From the NCBI GenBank assembly GCA_905147135.1, contig LR990044.1:5026122-5090121 (forward strand): a DNA stretch of 64,000 bases, written 5' to 3'. Each line of letters begins with the position of its first letter. The first letter of the stretch is position 1. The stretch comes from Blastobasis lacticolella (Eukaryota; Arthropoda; Insecta; Lepidoptera; Blastobasidae). This document shows positions 32,036 to 43,700 of this stretch, one piece after another. The notes under the pieces were generated by a model. The model was not told the origin of the DNA. It saw only the letters and a program-made list of their open reading frames with translations, and ran no database searches. A program made the position numbers and the translations under genes.

Positions 32036-32559
32036 ATAGTCCACAACTATTGTCACGGGTTTTGTTGTGCGCGGGAGACCCGCGCGCGCGCCGCGGCTAC
32101 TCGACCACCGTTGTGCACGCAGCAGTTATGCCTTAGGTTCTCTAATTAATAGACCTGTACGAGTTATTTTCTACCTCAGTCGTGTGCAATGTTCAAATGG
32201 TGTATTTCAGTTGTTCCAGTCGCAGTGAAGGATCTGACACAAATACACACACACACATATGCACAAGCACACACATACAGAGTCAGTGGGAGAAAGACAA
32301 ATATGGGCGCATGTATCTCCCTATGTACCTATATGAAAGGCTTTTTTTTCTCTTTAGTCATTAGGTTATCATACTGCTAAATGGTTTGATACTCGAAATT
32401 TTAAACCGCAGTTTTGTTATTGGCATTGCAACTTTGAATTGTACTGTAATAAATAAATTTAATTGCTGTAAAACTGTATGGAAATAAATAAATAGATAGT
32501 GGACGGGTCTGTCAATATGAAATAGTGTTAGCCAACAGTATTTGTCGTAACAAAGCGCT

Positions 32560-32775
32560 GCCCTGTCATTGGTCGGCCATTCTGCGTATCGCGATGGAGT
32601 CACGTGGCGTCATGGCGTCGCGCGGCCGTTCTACACTCATTGGTCGCCGCCTGCACGCAGCGCGATGACGTCACATGCAGTCATGGCGTCACCACTTACT
32701 AGAGACGCGATTGGTGGGCAGACTGAAATACACGCTCCAAAGGAACGCCCTAAGCGCTGTACGTATCTACAATAA
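32560..32775. promoter_or_regulatory. GC-rich segment with CRE and CCAAT-type sites
   Basis: Three inverted CCAAT boxes (ATTGG at about 32570, 32639 and 32710), a palindromic CRE (TGACGTCA at about 32665) and repeated GGCGTCA/GTCATGGCGTC words lie within 200 bases of otherwise AT-rich DNA. An AATAAA lies downstream at 32771. This could be a host promoter or the regulatory part of a solo LTR; no gene start is visible beside it. Confidence 0.3.
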
Positions 32776-33074
32776 ATTAGTGGATAACTGGTACCGGCAT
32801 AGTAGTTGAACTGGGTCGTCGGTACCCGGTGAGAAACTAGCGTAAAATGAATAAATCAATGTGAAGTGTTCCGACAATCTATTAAAAGAAAAGATAATTG
32901 TGGTAGGTAATAGATGGCGTAGATTAGACACGAATCTCAAAAATTAATAAAACGAGACCGTCAAATGTACCTATAAAATTGCAGATCTTTCCACCTTCTT
33001 TAACAGTTAAGGTACTATCAGAACACCGGACGCCTGATCACCTTAAGGGTCAGTTTTGTGCGTAGTGGCTTGTG

Positions 33075-33170
33075 GCAACATCTGTTAGCGAGCGGCCACA
33101 CAGAAAAGACGTTGACATGTCGCGGACAGGGCACAGACGGGACGCGGACGCGACTAGAGACCCCGCCTTG
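33075..33170 (+). repeat. Short copy of the GC-rich CACACAGAAAAGACG repeat
   Basis: GCGAGCGGCCACACAGAAAA, then GACATGTCGCGGACAGGGCA and GACGCGGACGCGAC, match the start of the larger element at 59946-60376. It is non-coding and lies in AT-rich surroundings. Confidence 0.6.
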
Positions 33171-33404
33171 CTAGTTTTTGTTTAGTTTTTACCTACCAAT
33201 AGGCATCCACGGTCAACCATAAACGTATTTTTAATACTTCAACAAAATGTTCATTAAGAAAAGATTTAGATTTAGGAAAATTTTTGCTGTTTGATTTAAC
33301 CTTTGACTCAATCAGCTGATCATTAAAATGGTCAAATGCTGATTTTCTTTGTAAGTAAGTTTGAAGTATTGGCTCGATCAGGTAACTTAAGAAAATTTTC
33401 TAGT

Positions 33405-33525
33405 TATGTTTTTTATTGGAATATTGGGTTGCGTGTCTTTCGGTTTTCTACAGGTTGCATTACGAAGGATGTAGTACTTCAGCTGCATTGTCACTTACCA
33501 CCAGATGAGATGGCAGTCAAATGAC
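33405..33525 (+). repeat. LINE/SINE 3' end
   Basis: GGGTTGCGTGTCTTTCGGTT, GTTGCATTACGAAGGATG and CACTTACCACCAGATGAGAT are the same series of blocks as the LINE tail at 58500-58800. It has no terminal A-run. Confidence 0.5.
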
Positions 33526-35259
33526 TTACTTAATTTTATTTTAAAAAATAACAAAATTTACTTTACAAAACGTATCGCAAAATATAATTCCTTGACCATC
33601 AAGATTTAGTTTTAAAATTTTTAGTAAACAACATCCTAAAAAATAGCAATAACTGATCACAAAAGACCAGCGGTTATCTTTTATTTTTTTGTGTATCTTG
33701 GATACATGAGAAAGCGTTTACCGTGGCTACAGTCAACATCTGGCAGTCATTAAGTTTGGGTTGAGCCTGCTATGAATGCAGCTTCTCTCGCCGACTTCGG
33801 CCGAGGCGTATTGGTAATGTTTACTAGACGTAAATGTTAAAGTTTATGTTATTTAACAGTAACAATAGCGCTAACTTTAACCAATGTAGCGGCATGGGTT
33901 GCACCATCCTATTCTGCACTATTGTTAAAGTTAACAGGGTTGCAAGTCTAATGACGCCTATTTTGCCCCAAACTTACTGTGGGAAACAATTTGTGACATG
34001 GCAACACCCGACGTAACGTCAAAAAGATGCAACGAAAATTTTTCTTTTCTAATTATTGTATTGTATAACCTTAAAATATAACGTGTGAGAGTGATTTTAT
34101 GAACCAGTGAATTTTAGTACAAAATCATGGACGCAAGCTTGCTCACAGACATTCCAACCAAGTAAGCACGTTAATTTTTGGCGAAAAGTGTTATTTTTTG
34201 TAGCTGCGTGTTATTGTTTGGATTACTTGGAATATGTTCAATTATTTCCCTACATTCTAACGTTTCAGAGCAAGGAGTGTGAACTTCTGTCTAAAGACAA
34301 CGCCTTATCTAATAATAAGCCTAATTGTAACTACTAACGCCATCTACCGAATTTGCATTGTAACTGCTGATTTGATAGTCATCGATTTCTTAACACTAAC
34401 TTGCTAGTACAATCTGCAGATCATGGGTGGCGCCACTCGGTAATGTATCGAAATATCGTGTACTCTTTTCAACCATTCATTCTTGCAATAAAACCGAAGA
34501 CATCGAATCGACATAACCTCTATTTTTCATTGACGCATCCCGGGGATCCTGGACGATCTGGTAATATTTTGGTGACCACGACGTGATTTGCGCTGGAGCA
34601 GAATCGCCAGCTACGCAAATCTTCGAAATCTTCGAAAAAAAACGGCGGCCGGCGACGGCGAGCACGTGGACGCGAGGCCGGGTCGGGCGTTTCCTTGGAA
34701 GAAATCAGCAATCCTGGGAGATTCTACGGCTACGAAGAGCGGTCTACACGTCGTTCAACTACACAGCCCGGAAAAGAGCGAAAAAGTCGACTGGAAAGAA
34801 GGCCACGTGTGACGTGGACCCCACTTCAGCGACTAACCTACAAGCCAAATCGTCCGATTTCAGGAATCCCCAGACGCGTCACCTATTCTAGTGTTGCAGG
34901 AGCAATTACCTACACTTCTACCTATCAACGCGGGACGAACACGCGCCGCCGAGCGAGTTGCGATCCCAAGCCTACTTACATCAGTGATAACGGATGTTCT
35001 ACACCGAGCTGAGACACCGAAAGACTGAGTATCTATCGACAGCGATCCCGCACGGCCGAGCCGAACAGAGCATTGCGTACCTGAGTATCTACCGATCACG
35101 TGAGTTGGCATCTCTTTATCCCTTACATGTCCCTAACCTAAAACCAATAGAAGTAATCAAATACGAATATCTTAAATGTGTACCTACCTATCTAGACAAA
35201 GTCCCTACAGATTTTCTCATTAGAATCGAACAAGTAAAGTAGAATAACCCATTTGCAAA

Positions 35260-35442
35260 ATGTCATCTTCTTCTGATGAGTCACAAGAAGCGCCAACACT
35301 ATCTAACGAGCTGAAAGCCCTTAAGAAAAAATGTGCGATCGTTAAGGGGAAGCTGACACTTTTGAAAAAATTTCTGTCCGGGTTATCAGAAGATAACATT
35401 ACTGCGGAACAGTTAATCGAGTTAGAGCTAAGATTGGAATGA
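35260..35442 (+). pseudogene. BEL/Pao Gag N-terminus
   Basis: Starts MSSSSDESQEAPTLSNEL, then a helical, Lys-rich segment (LKALKKKCAIVKGKLTLLKK), typical of the start of BEL Gag. A TGA at 35440-35442 interrupts it; coding-like sequence (VFNEFETIQDHIETLSTNI) continues in frame after it before decaying at about 35540. Confidence 0.7.
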
Positions 35443-35639
35443 ATATCACAAGTGTTTAATGAATTTGAAACTATTCAAGATCATATCGAAACTCTGTCTA
35501 CAAATATAGATAACCAAGTAACCGAGAGAGAGACATACCAATGTACTTACTTTTCATGTGTCTCGCTTGGCAAGAAACTGTTGCAAACCAGGTAATAACC
35601 CTGATCTAACTCGTTAATCAAGTGCCCCAGAGACCTGCG

Positions 35640-37493
35640 AGTCGATAAAATTCCCGGAAATTCCATTACCATCATTCAATGGGGATATTATCTGCTGGAT
35701 AGAATTCAGAGATGCGTTTGATGCCCTAATCAACCAGAGTAACCTAAAGAACATTCAAAAATATAAATACCTACGTAGTTGCCTCAGGGGCAATGCGCTT
35801 GAGGTTATCGGCTCACTGGAATACTCTGAAGAGAGTTACCGACTTGCATGGCAATTGTTGTGTGAACGGTTTAACAATCCTAAGATCCTAGTAAACAATC
35901 ACCTAAGAGGCCTGTTCCTTATTGACCACGTTCCTTCAGCCCCCATGGCCTTAAGAGGTCTAATTGACAATATTTCTAAGTATCTCAGGACATTGAAAAA
36001 TCTGGATGTACCCATAGCGGACTGGGATATAATAATAATATTTCTCATAACGCCTAAACTCGAAAAATCCCTCCAGAAAAAATGGGAGGAACGAATCAGC
36101 TCAAGAGAGTTGCCTTCGTTACAGGACTTCAAGATTTTTTTGCGAGCACAGGCTGATCTGCAAGAGGCTCTAGCGTCTGGATTATCAACCGACACCCCAG
36201 CCGGCCCAGCCAGGAGCACCCTGTTCACCACGTCCTCGTCCAGGTCCAACTCAAACCCTTCGGTAACAAATATACCTACTAATCAGTGCCCCTATTGCAA
36301 GGAAAAGCATTACATAAACCAGTGTCCTATGTTTTTGGCCCTGAACGCAGCAGCACGTATAAGAGTTGTAAGGAACTGTAAGTTGTGCTTTAATTGCCTC
36401 CGAGCAGGCCATGCTCTGCCTAACTGCCGAGCCAGTCAGTGCAGAGAGTGTAGGGGTAAGCATCACACACTTTTACACATCACAAACACAAACAATTCTC
36501 ATCACCAAAGTGGACCGAGTTCACACCAACCTAATACTTTTAATTCACAGTCTCACAGTGAAAACCGAATTCGTGATGGACCGAGTTCATTCACAAACCG
36601 ACCTGTTAGCTTACCTTTAACAGGAAACCTACCTACCGATTTGTCGACGCAAACGATAGTGACTAACACTACAATTACTAACATAAAGACCGAACAACCA
36701 ACTAAAAATAAAGTTGTCATTCTGTCAACCGCCCAAGTGAAGGTGCGTGACAGATATAACCAGTTGCAAACTTTGAGAATCCTTCTCGATTCAGGTTCTC
36801 AGTCTAACCTAATAACCGAAAATACATGCAAAAAACTTAGCCTTCAACAACATAGTATTGCTATGGAGGTCATGGGATTCAATGAGAGTGTGACAAAGGT
36901 CGATAACCTTTGCAACATCGAATTAGAATCAACCGATAGTGAATATTCTACCAAGCTGTCTTGTCTTGTTGTACCCACCATTTGCAGTATACCTAACCTA
37001 ACGATTGATATACAAAAACTAAAAATCCCACAGCGATTCAAACTGGCGGACGACAGGTTCCATCAGGCGGGTGACATAGACCTAGTTCTGGGAGCAGAAC
37101 AATTCTACAGCTTACTATGCGTTGGACAGCATAAACTTGGTGACGATTTACCTATATTACAAAAAACAAGACTCGGGTGGGTCGTATCAGGCGCAATGTC
37201 ACTGTGCCTACCACAAAAGAAGGTACGTTGCAATTTTGTACTAAACAACCAACTTAAAGGTTTCTGGGAGACGGGCGAGTGCGACTTCAAGGTATCCGAT
37301 GATGATACAGTGAGCGCGTGTGAGAAAGTCTTTGTTGAAACTCATGCTCGAAGCTCTGAGGGTAACTTTGTGGTCAGCATTCCTCTAACCGAGCCTACTT
37401 CTTCCTTTGGAAAGTCTATACACATTACTCACAAACGATTTCAATACCTAGAATCAAAATTATCTCGAAATCCCCCACTAAAGCAACAGTAAG
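35640..37493 (+). pseudogene. BEL/Pao Gag (capsid, zinc knuckles) and protease
   Basis: The frame is open from about 35640 (no ATG until 35855). It begins with the Pao-type Gag/capsid region (LPSFNGDIICWIEFRDAFDA; CERFNNPKILVNNHL). Zinc-knuckle sequences follow: CPYCKEKHYINQC, CKLCFNCLRAGHALPNC and CRECRGKHHTLLH. The aspartic protease active site is ILLDSGSQSNLIT, with the catalytic Asp. The region beyond (LGAEQFYSLL; TRLGWVVSGAMS) is the usual protease-RT linker. It ends at a single in-frame TAA; the same frame resumes nine bases later as RT. Confidence 0.85.
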
Positions 37494-37501
37494 TACAATT
37501 C

Positions 37502-38158
37502 ATGCGAGAATTCGAAGAGGCGGGTCATATGGTCGTAATAGACAGCTCACCCAATGGCCCCCTCAATTTTTTACCTCACCATGCGGTAATAAAACCCGAA
37601 AAAGTCACCACGCCTAAAAGAGTTGTTTTTTATGCATCCTGTCCAACTGCCTCGGGAAATTCTTTGAATAATATTCAACATAAGGGTACAATACTACAAG
37701 ACGAACTAGTTAACATCCTACTAAAATTCAGACTTCAAAAATTTGTCGTCAATGCGGACATAGAAAAAATGTATCGCAATATTTTCATACACCCCGAACA
37801 ACAAAACCTACAGTGTATACTATGGCGAGAAAATCCATACGAAAACTTAAAAACCTATGCATTAACCACAGTTAGCTTTGGTCTAAATTGCGCACCCTAC
37901 CTAGCTACACGATGTCTACTACAGCTATCTAATGAAAACGAAAACCAGTTCCCAGCCGCAGCAGCAGCGATCCGGTCCGAATTCTATATGGACGACCTGC
38001 TCCACGGCGGGGACGAGGAGGTAACGGTAGCAGAAACAGCCGTGAAGATAGGCGGTATCCTAAGGATAAGGAAGGAACTTCAACCTACGAAAATGGAAGT
38101 CAAACTCCCCCGCAATTCTAAAAAAGGTGGGTACAGACACACCAACTTCCACTACTAA
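37502..38158 (+). pseudogene. BEL/Pao reverse transcriptase
   Basis: This continues the upstream frame after one stop codon. Visible: LPHHAVIKPEKVTTPKRVVF, motif A as FVVNADIEKMYRNI (catalytic Asp), SFGLNCAPYLATRCL and the catalytic box FYMDDLLHGGDEE (YMDD, typical of BEL/Pao). A frameshift just after PRNSKKG ends the frame at 38158. The catalytic residues are all present, so decay here is light. Confidence 0.85.
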
Positions 38159-38206
38159 CACCCCAACCGAGTTTGGAGACAATACACAAAAGGTCCTCGG
38201 GCTAGC

Positions 38207-39645
38207 ATGGTCGAACGAGACCGACAACCTATTTATACGTTGAAGGAACAACTAGTGCCAAAGTCGTTAACTAAACGTAAAGTTTTGTCCCTAATTTCTT
38301 CAGTTTTTGACCCACTAGGTCTAATTGCCCCCGTAATAGTAATTGCAAAATGCTTCATACAAAAACTTTGGCAAGACAAGTCCGATTGGGACACAGAATT
38401 GCCAACGTCACTGTCAGATGAACGGAAACAGTTCTATAAAAACCTATTTTGTCTAAATAAACTAACAATACCTAGACATGTTATCATTAACGATTATATA
38501 ACAATTTAAATTCATGGTTTTGGAGACAGTTCATTCACCGCTTTCGGCGCCGCAATTTTTATTCGATCCATAGACACAAAGGGCAATATTCAAGTTCGTC
38601 TGTTGTGTGCAAAGTCACGAGTGGCACAGAAAGAAACAATCCCTCGTCTAGAACTGCGAGCGGCACTATTGTGGCCGAACTGTACACTAAGATAAAGGCA
38701 ACATTAACATGTCAAATTTCAAAAACTTATCTATGGTCAGATTCAAACGTTGTGTTGGCCTGGATAAAATCTCCACCACACAAGTTAAATGTTTTTGTTA
38801 GTAACCGAGTTACTAAAATTCAAACTCTAACTACCGACACCGACTGGCACTGGGTCTGCTCTGGAGACAACCCCGCAGATTTGGTTACTAGAGGACTACC
38901 GGCGTATAAGCTAGCAAGCACAAACCTATGGTGGGAATGTCCCACATGGCTATCAAAACCGGAATCGGAATGGTCTAGAACAACTACAATACAACCGAGT
39001 ACTAATATACCAGAAATGAAAAAACAAGAAATATGTAATATTTCAATCGACACTCAACCAAATAAAATTATACAAGACCTAATTTGCAAATTCTCGACAG
39101 ACACTAAGCTATACAGAGTATTTGCTTACCTATTGCGGTTCATTCAAAATTCTAAGAACACAAATAAACAAACTGGTCCATTAACAGTAAGTGAACTGAG
39201 AGGATCACAAACTCGCATAATTAAAGTTGCACAAATGCAATCATTCCCAACTGAGTATAAACTACTACAACAAAATAAATCTATCCCACAAGATTCACCG
39301 ATATTATGTTTGAACCTATTCCTAGAAAACGGACTTATCCGCGTAGGCGGCCGTCTAGGTCTCTCACACTTTTCGTATAATAAAAAACACCCAATTATTT
39401 TACACAACACCCACATACTTACCAAACTCAACATGAGGTCCCAGCACATCAGGCTGCTGCATATCGGACCACAACAACTGCTATCTTCGATGAGAGAACA
39501 ATACTGGCCGATTCATGGTAAGAGTCTAGCTAACAAGATCCTTCGAGAATGTGTTATCTTCTTGATTCACGACCCCTATGTCCTATACCTAATGCCGACA
39601 CCGACTACTTTCCTATCCTCACGCCAGCTGAACAGGAGTTCTTAA
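38207..39645 (+). pseudogene. BEL/Pao RNase H and integrase zinc-binding region
   Basis: The 38207-38509 frame gives the connection ([20 protein letters not shown]). After a stop, the RNase H residues appear across two frames: HGFGDSSFTAFGAAIF, then TIPRLELRAAL, then TYLWSDSNVVLAWI. The main frame (38605-39645) continues with NPADLVTRGLPAYKL and WWECPTWLSKPESEW, then the integrase N-terminal region (GLIRVGGRLGLSHFS, RLLHIGPQQLLSSMREQYW). It stops before the D,D,E core, where the element is truncated. Confidence 0.8.
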
Positions 39646-40076
39646 CACTAACTCCTTACTCATATTGTATTATTATATTGACAGCCTGCAAACCAACCAA
39701 ATGGAAAATAGGATGAATATGATGATTCCGACAAAAAGTCCTCTCTTCATGGAAAAGAGGTATTAATTTTGATAATAGTATTATTCTATTCTTATTACAT
39801 TAGTGTACACCTTAGGCGGGCAAACTTATAACTATTATTAATACTTATATTATAACTTTTTAGTATGTTTTTGTTTTAATTTGAATTAATTTGTTAATTT
39901 ACAGATTACTGCCAATGAAATTAATTTGATTGAGGTTGAGGACTTGGCCATAACAGAGAAGTGTGAATTTGATACGAGCTCCCTACACATACACAGTACA
40001 GTACAGTACAGTTCCCTCAAGCGACCAGTATCATCTCCACTAATACGTAAATAACTATAATTATCAATGAAATTAA

Positions 40077-40430
40077 ATGTCATCCGAACTAATTTCTTGT
40101 CAGTCTATATTAACCTACAAATTGTATGTGACAGGTCGCCCTAAGAAACAAAAACCTGGTGAGAGCTGCAATCTCATTCGTCAGCAACTTCGCCAGAAAA
40201 AGTTATCCATAATGGATAACCTGCAGGAGCTGGAATTACAAAAAATAAGTGACTCCATCAGGTGACATGCCCAGGAGGTGCACGACCATAAAGTGAGACA
40301 CAACGAGGAGCGGCACAAATTGGAATTAGAAAAATTACATTTAGAAATAGGACAGAACGAGGAGCGGCACAAATTAGAATTAGAAAAATTACATTTAGAA
40401 ATAGTCTTATTAAAAAAATCACAAGTGTAA
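40077..40430 (+). pseudogene. Harbinger second ORF, coiled-coil C-terminus
   Basis: The frame reads KKLSIMDNLQELELQKISDS, then a TGA (40263), and continues to TAA at 40428-40430. The last part contains NEERHKLELEKLHLEI twice in tandem, a 54-bp duplication. The charged heptad-like helix matches the C-terminal coiled coil of SANT/Myb-like partner proteins encoded by Harbinger elements, which help the transposase enter the nucleus and bind DNA. It is divergent from the transposase gene. The SANT domain is not visible, perhaps lost to the BEL insertion. Confidence 0.5.
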
Positions 40431-40496
40431 AATAAAAAAACAATTTAAATAAAAAATTTAAAAATTTTATTTTACGCTTTAATCTACTAAAATTTT

Positions 40497-41640
40497 TTAG
40501 TTATTGATCAATAGTGACCTATTACTATCATCTCCTGTACCTGTATATATTATACCATTGTCCTCATCATCTGTTGAATATGCATCCTCATTATTCCAGT
40601 TTGGTGGCAATGGTGGCATAGGATCTCGCATTTTTTTGCAAATATTGTATAGTATAGCAGTAGCCACTATGATAGGCTGGACTCCTTCTAAGTGAGTCCT
40701 TATTTTCATAGAAAGGGCAGGAAATCTTCTTTTCCAACATCCAAACACTCTTTCTATTACATTTCTGGTTCGTATTTGGCTTTCATTATATAATTTTTCT
40801 CCATCAGTAGTTGGATTACGAAGAAGTGTCAACAAATAGGGTTTTGCTGCGTAGCCTTTGTCACCGACCAACCAGTATCCCTCAAATTCACCATCCTCTA
40901 GTCTGCCCTGTTAAATGTAAAATTACTCATTTAAACAAAGTGTCTTTTGAAGTAATTTTGTGTTATATTCTTATTTACAATATAGTACCTTTATGACACT
41001 GCAGTCGAAAATATGGCTATCATGACTGCTACCAGGCCAACTGGCCTGCAACATCGTACGACGACGTAAGATAGATAGACTTGTGAACACCAGCTGTATC
41101 GCCAACACATCTTCAAAAAGAACCACAAGCATAATATTCTAATGCTATCAGTACTTGCTGCTCTGGTGTAACTGCTTTATTTCTGAAGATCATTTAAGTT
41201 GTAAGGTGTATGTATGTATTTCTGTGCCTAGGTAATCTATAAATATTACTAAGTACTGACCTACCTAGTGACATGCCATTCATTATAGAAATATACAAAT
41301 AGCTAAGTCATAGCTAACTTACGCAAATTAGGATATTTGGTCACCCTTGCGATAGATATATAAATGGTATCTACGTAATATTATGTACTTAAATACAAAA
41401 TAAAACTTACTTCTTCGTCGGAGGCTTTAACCACCGTTGCAACCTTTGCACCAGCCACCGTACCATGTTTTTAGAGACTCGAAATCTTGCTAAAAACGAT
41501 GCGTCATCCCACGTTGTAAAGCGATCGGGCCTGAAGAAGTACACTTTTCTTTTTCTAGGTCTTTCGGTGACCAGCATTCGTCTTCAGAAGAACTTGGTCC
41601 TCAATTATTTCTCGAAGGAGCGACATGTTTACTAGGCTAT
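40497..41640 (-). pseudogene. Harbinger (PIF) DDE transposase
   Basis: Minus-strand order: FRPDRFTTWDDASFLARFRV (N-terminal, about 41560-41490); an AT-rich gap; RWPGSSHDSHIFDCSVI (about 41045-40985), the second catalytic region; then an open frame from 40871 with GYWLVGDKGYAAKPYLLTLL, RTRNVIERVFGCWKRRFPAL (third catalytic region, Glu) and a C-terminal helix. The acidic tail (NNEDAYSTDDEDNGIIY) ends at 40497. Stops and gaps separate the blocks and the first catalytic Asp block is not identifiable, so it is inactive. Confidence 0.75.
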
Positions 41641-41927
41641 GTTTATACGTTTGACACTGTTCTAACAATGAATTTAACGTAAACAATAACTTTAACCGGT
41701 CAAGCGTGGGCAGTTAAAGTTAGCGTTAAGTTATGACGTCATTTTGACAATGGTATGGTGTAACACATTTTTGTCTAACCGGAACTTTAACTGACCTGCT
41801 ATTGTTAAAGTAAGATCGTGCAACCCACCCTAACTATTACTTAGAACTCACTTGTCTGTATCGGGGATGCCATGAGCTCATTCAATAACGAATGCTCATA
41901 TCGGTAGGTAATACTCGTATATAAAAT

Positions 41928-42072
41928 TGGTTACCCTGGTAGCAGAGTCACGGAGGTCAGATGGCAGTCGCTAAACTGTAATTACCTGATCGCCAAATCC
42001 TGGATCACGGTCAAGGCGGACCCCGGGTCCTCGTGCTCGAGAGCACAGCCGGGACATTAACACAAAAAAAAA
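41928..42072 (+). repeat. SINE 3' part with poly(A)
   Basis: CTGGTAGCAGAGTCACGGAG, GGCAGTCGCTAAACTGTAAT, CCAAATCCTGGATCACGGTC and a final A-run (42061-42071) give the 3' half of the family present in full at 47413-47745, and show that it ends in poly(A). Confidence 0.75.
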
Positions 42073-42659
42073 ATATTTATAATATATTTTTAAATCAATG
42101 CCATTATTAAGAACATACAGTAAGTAAAAATTAATAATAAATTTGTCAAAATTGATAACATTTCTTGGAATTCACGAAACAATTTAGACATTAGCATAAG
42201 TTCTAAGTAAAATTTCAAATACACGCGATACTCAACTGCAGTACAAATAAAGCCTAATCAGGCATGGCGCGTCGCAAGTACTCAAAAATTAGGCAGGGAA
42301 TAGCAATAATAAATTCATAATATTAATAAAATAACATTTTGTTGATTAATTAGGTGGTAAATTTACTTAATTATAAGTTAGACAGTTGAGTCGTAGCGGA
42401 AAACCGCACGCGCTATACGAAATTCTGAGTGGCACTTAATAAATTTCTGGTAAGCGAAGTTATCGACGATAATTTTTTCACCCTCTTGAACAAAATAAAT
42501 CTTGAATTTTTTAAGTGTATAGCCTATATCGAAACTACGGCTGGTGCAACCCGTGAGAACATAATTAGTTTCAAACGAGACACAGGGACGACATGTCACG
42601 AGAGTAAGTCTCTATTTTACATAAATATTTCCGATTTCCATAACCTTTTAACTTATTAA
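42073..42659. other. AT-rich spacer
   Basis: No convincing gene; the frames at 42378 (minus) and 42429 (plus) overlap each other and show no domain. Confidence 0.35.
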
Positions 42660-43700
42660 TCATGTAGCGGGTGGCAGTCTCGCCAGATATTCATTTGTAT
42701 AATCTAAGATGTCCAATTGTTCGATCGTGTTGGTCGATGACGACAACGACGGCAGCAGCTGTGGTGGTGGTAGTCTGAAATCATAATATCCATATCAATA
42801 TTATTTACAGATAGGCAGATTTTCTAATCTATAACATTAATGGACTAAGTATCTGCCTGCCTGAGGATCGAATCCGATACCCTTGCATTTACCAACTACT
42901 CTCCACATCCTACTATCCTATCTTCCTAAGTATGGATTTTTTTAAAGTTATTACTCTAGTATAATTATTTTAGGAAAGAATGCTACTTATTGGCGGTCCT
43001 TTATAAACTGTATCAAAGTGGGTTCACTACTTTTTGTATTGTAGGTAATATCAACACAGGCATCTTAAGTTAAAATTACTAGGACTATAATATATAGAGT
43101 CTATCTATATTATAGACAAACGCTGACAATAATAAAAATATCGGGTATCGAACCCGGGACTTTTGCGCAGTATGTAGTAGCGGGACTCTCTGACCCTATT
43201 ACCGGAATCGGGCCACAAAAACACTATTTGAATACACTAGAAATGCTTTTTTTTGTATTATGCATTAGAAAAGTTATTTTTTTGTCACGATGACGAAACA
43301 TTAAAATAACAAGGCCAGAGCATAATAAAGTTTTCGACACGCACTCGTAAGATATTTCGAAATATAGGGCCTTACCCATCGTCGACCGATGACCACAATG
43401 ACCTCGCCGTCACATATGAAGATTCAGAATTGGAATCTTCATCGAACGGCAGAGGTGTCTGAGCTGGAGTCGGAGCCGACTCCTCCGGTCTCCAGCCAAG
43501 ACTTTCTAACTCGGTCGGCGGAGGTGTCTGAGCCGGCTCGTCCGGCCTCCGGCCACAACATTGGCCTAGCCTATTAGCGATGTAGCAACAAAAAATCTGC
43601 TCATTAGTATGAACCATAAATACACTTTTTTTTGAGAAACTATAGATATAAATAATACTGACCTCCTGAGTATATCCATGTATGAATGGTTCGGCTCGAA
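42660..43700 (-). CDS. Three 3'-terminal exons of an unidentified host gene
   Basis: Predicted exons, in transcription order: 43700-43663, 43570-43376 and 42774-42660. Each boundary has good signals: acceptors TTTCGGGATGCAG, CATCGCTAATAG and ATGATTTCAG; donors GTCAGT and GTAAGG. Phases fit at both junctions (2 then 2), so one frame runs through all three to TGA. The encoded tail is about 115 residues: FEPNHSYMDILRR; then Pro/Thr/Glu-rich (DEPAQTPPPTELESLGWRPE, with a short repeat of the AQTPxP unit); then TIEQLDILDYTNEYLARLPP at the end. No domain is recognised; a disordered cytoplasmic or nuclear tail with a conserved C-terminal peptide is my reading. Upstream exons were not found. Confidence 0.5.
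42845..42915 (-). repeat. tRNA-like SINE head in the intron
   Basis: On the minus strand, TGGAGAGTAGTTGGTAAATG (A-box-like) and CGGATTCGATCCTC (B-box-like) are suitably spaced. It lies inside the 601-bp last intron of the predicted gene. Confidence 0.45.
43135..43205 (-). repeat. tRNA-like SINE head in the intron
   Basis: On the minus strand, CCGGGTTCGATACCCG is a strong B box and AATAGGGTCAGAGAGTCC a weak A-box region. An AT-rich body follows. Second SINE remnant in the same intron; no full cloverleaf forms. Confidence 0.45.

Larger units (their letters stand above)
34279..39650 (+). mobile_element. BEL/Pao LTR retrotransposon, 3'-truncated
   Basis: A primer-binding-like site TGGTGACCACGACGTG (34570-34585) marks the end of the 5' LTR, whose start is uncertain (TGTGAACTTC at 34279 is a candidate); a GCAATAAAACCGAAG signal at about 34485 suits an LTR. 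A leader of about 670 bp, then gag, protease, RT, RNase H and the integrase zinc-binding part follow in BEL/Pao order. The integrase core and 3' LTR are missing. Confidence 0.75.
33892..41830. mobile_element. Harbinger (PIF) DNA transposon split by a BEL/Pao element
   Basis: The left end (33892-33935, CATGGGTTGCACCATCCTAT then ATTGTTAAAGTTAACA) and right end (41801-41830, ATTGTTAAAGTAAGATCGTG then CAACCCACCC, followed by TAA) are inverted counterparts. Inside the right half are the two genes expected of Harbinger: a minus-strand DDE transposase and, divergently, a coiled-coil end of the SANT/Myb-like ORF. A BEL/Pao retrotransposon occupies about 34279-39650. A clean TWA target duplication is not visible at the left end. 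Confidence 0.6.

Noticed and set aside
34583..35242. Several overlapping frames in the BEL leader
   Set aside because: They lie between the primer-binding site and Gag, overlap each other in different frames and have no domain.
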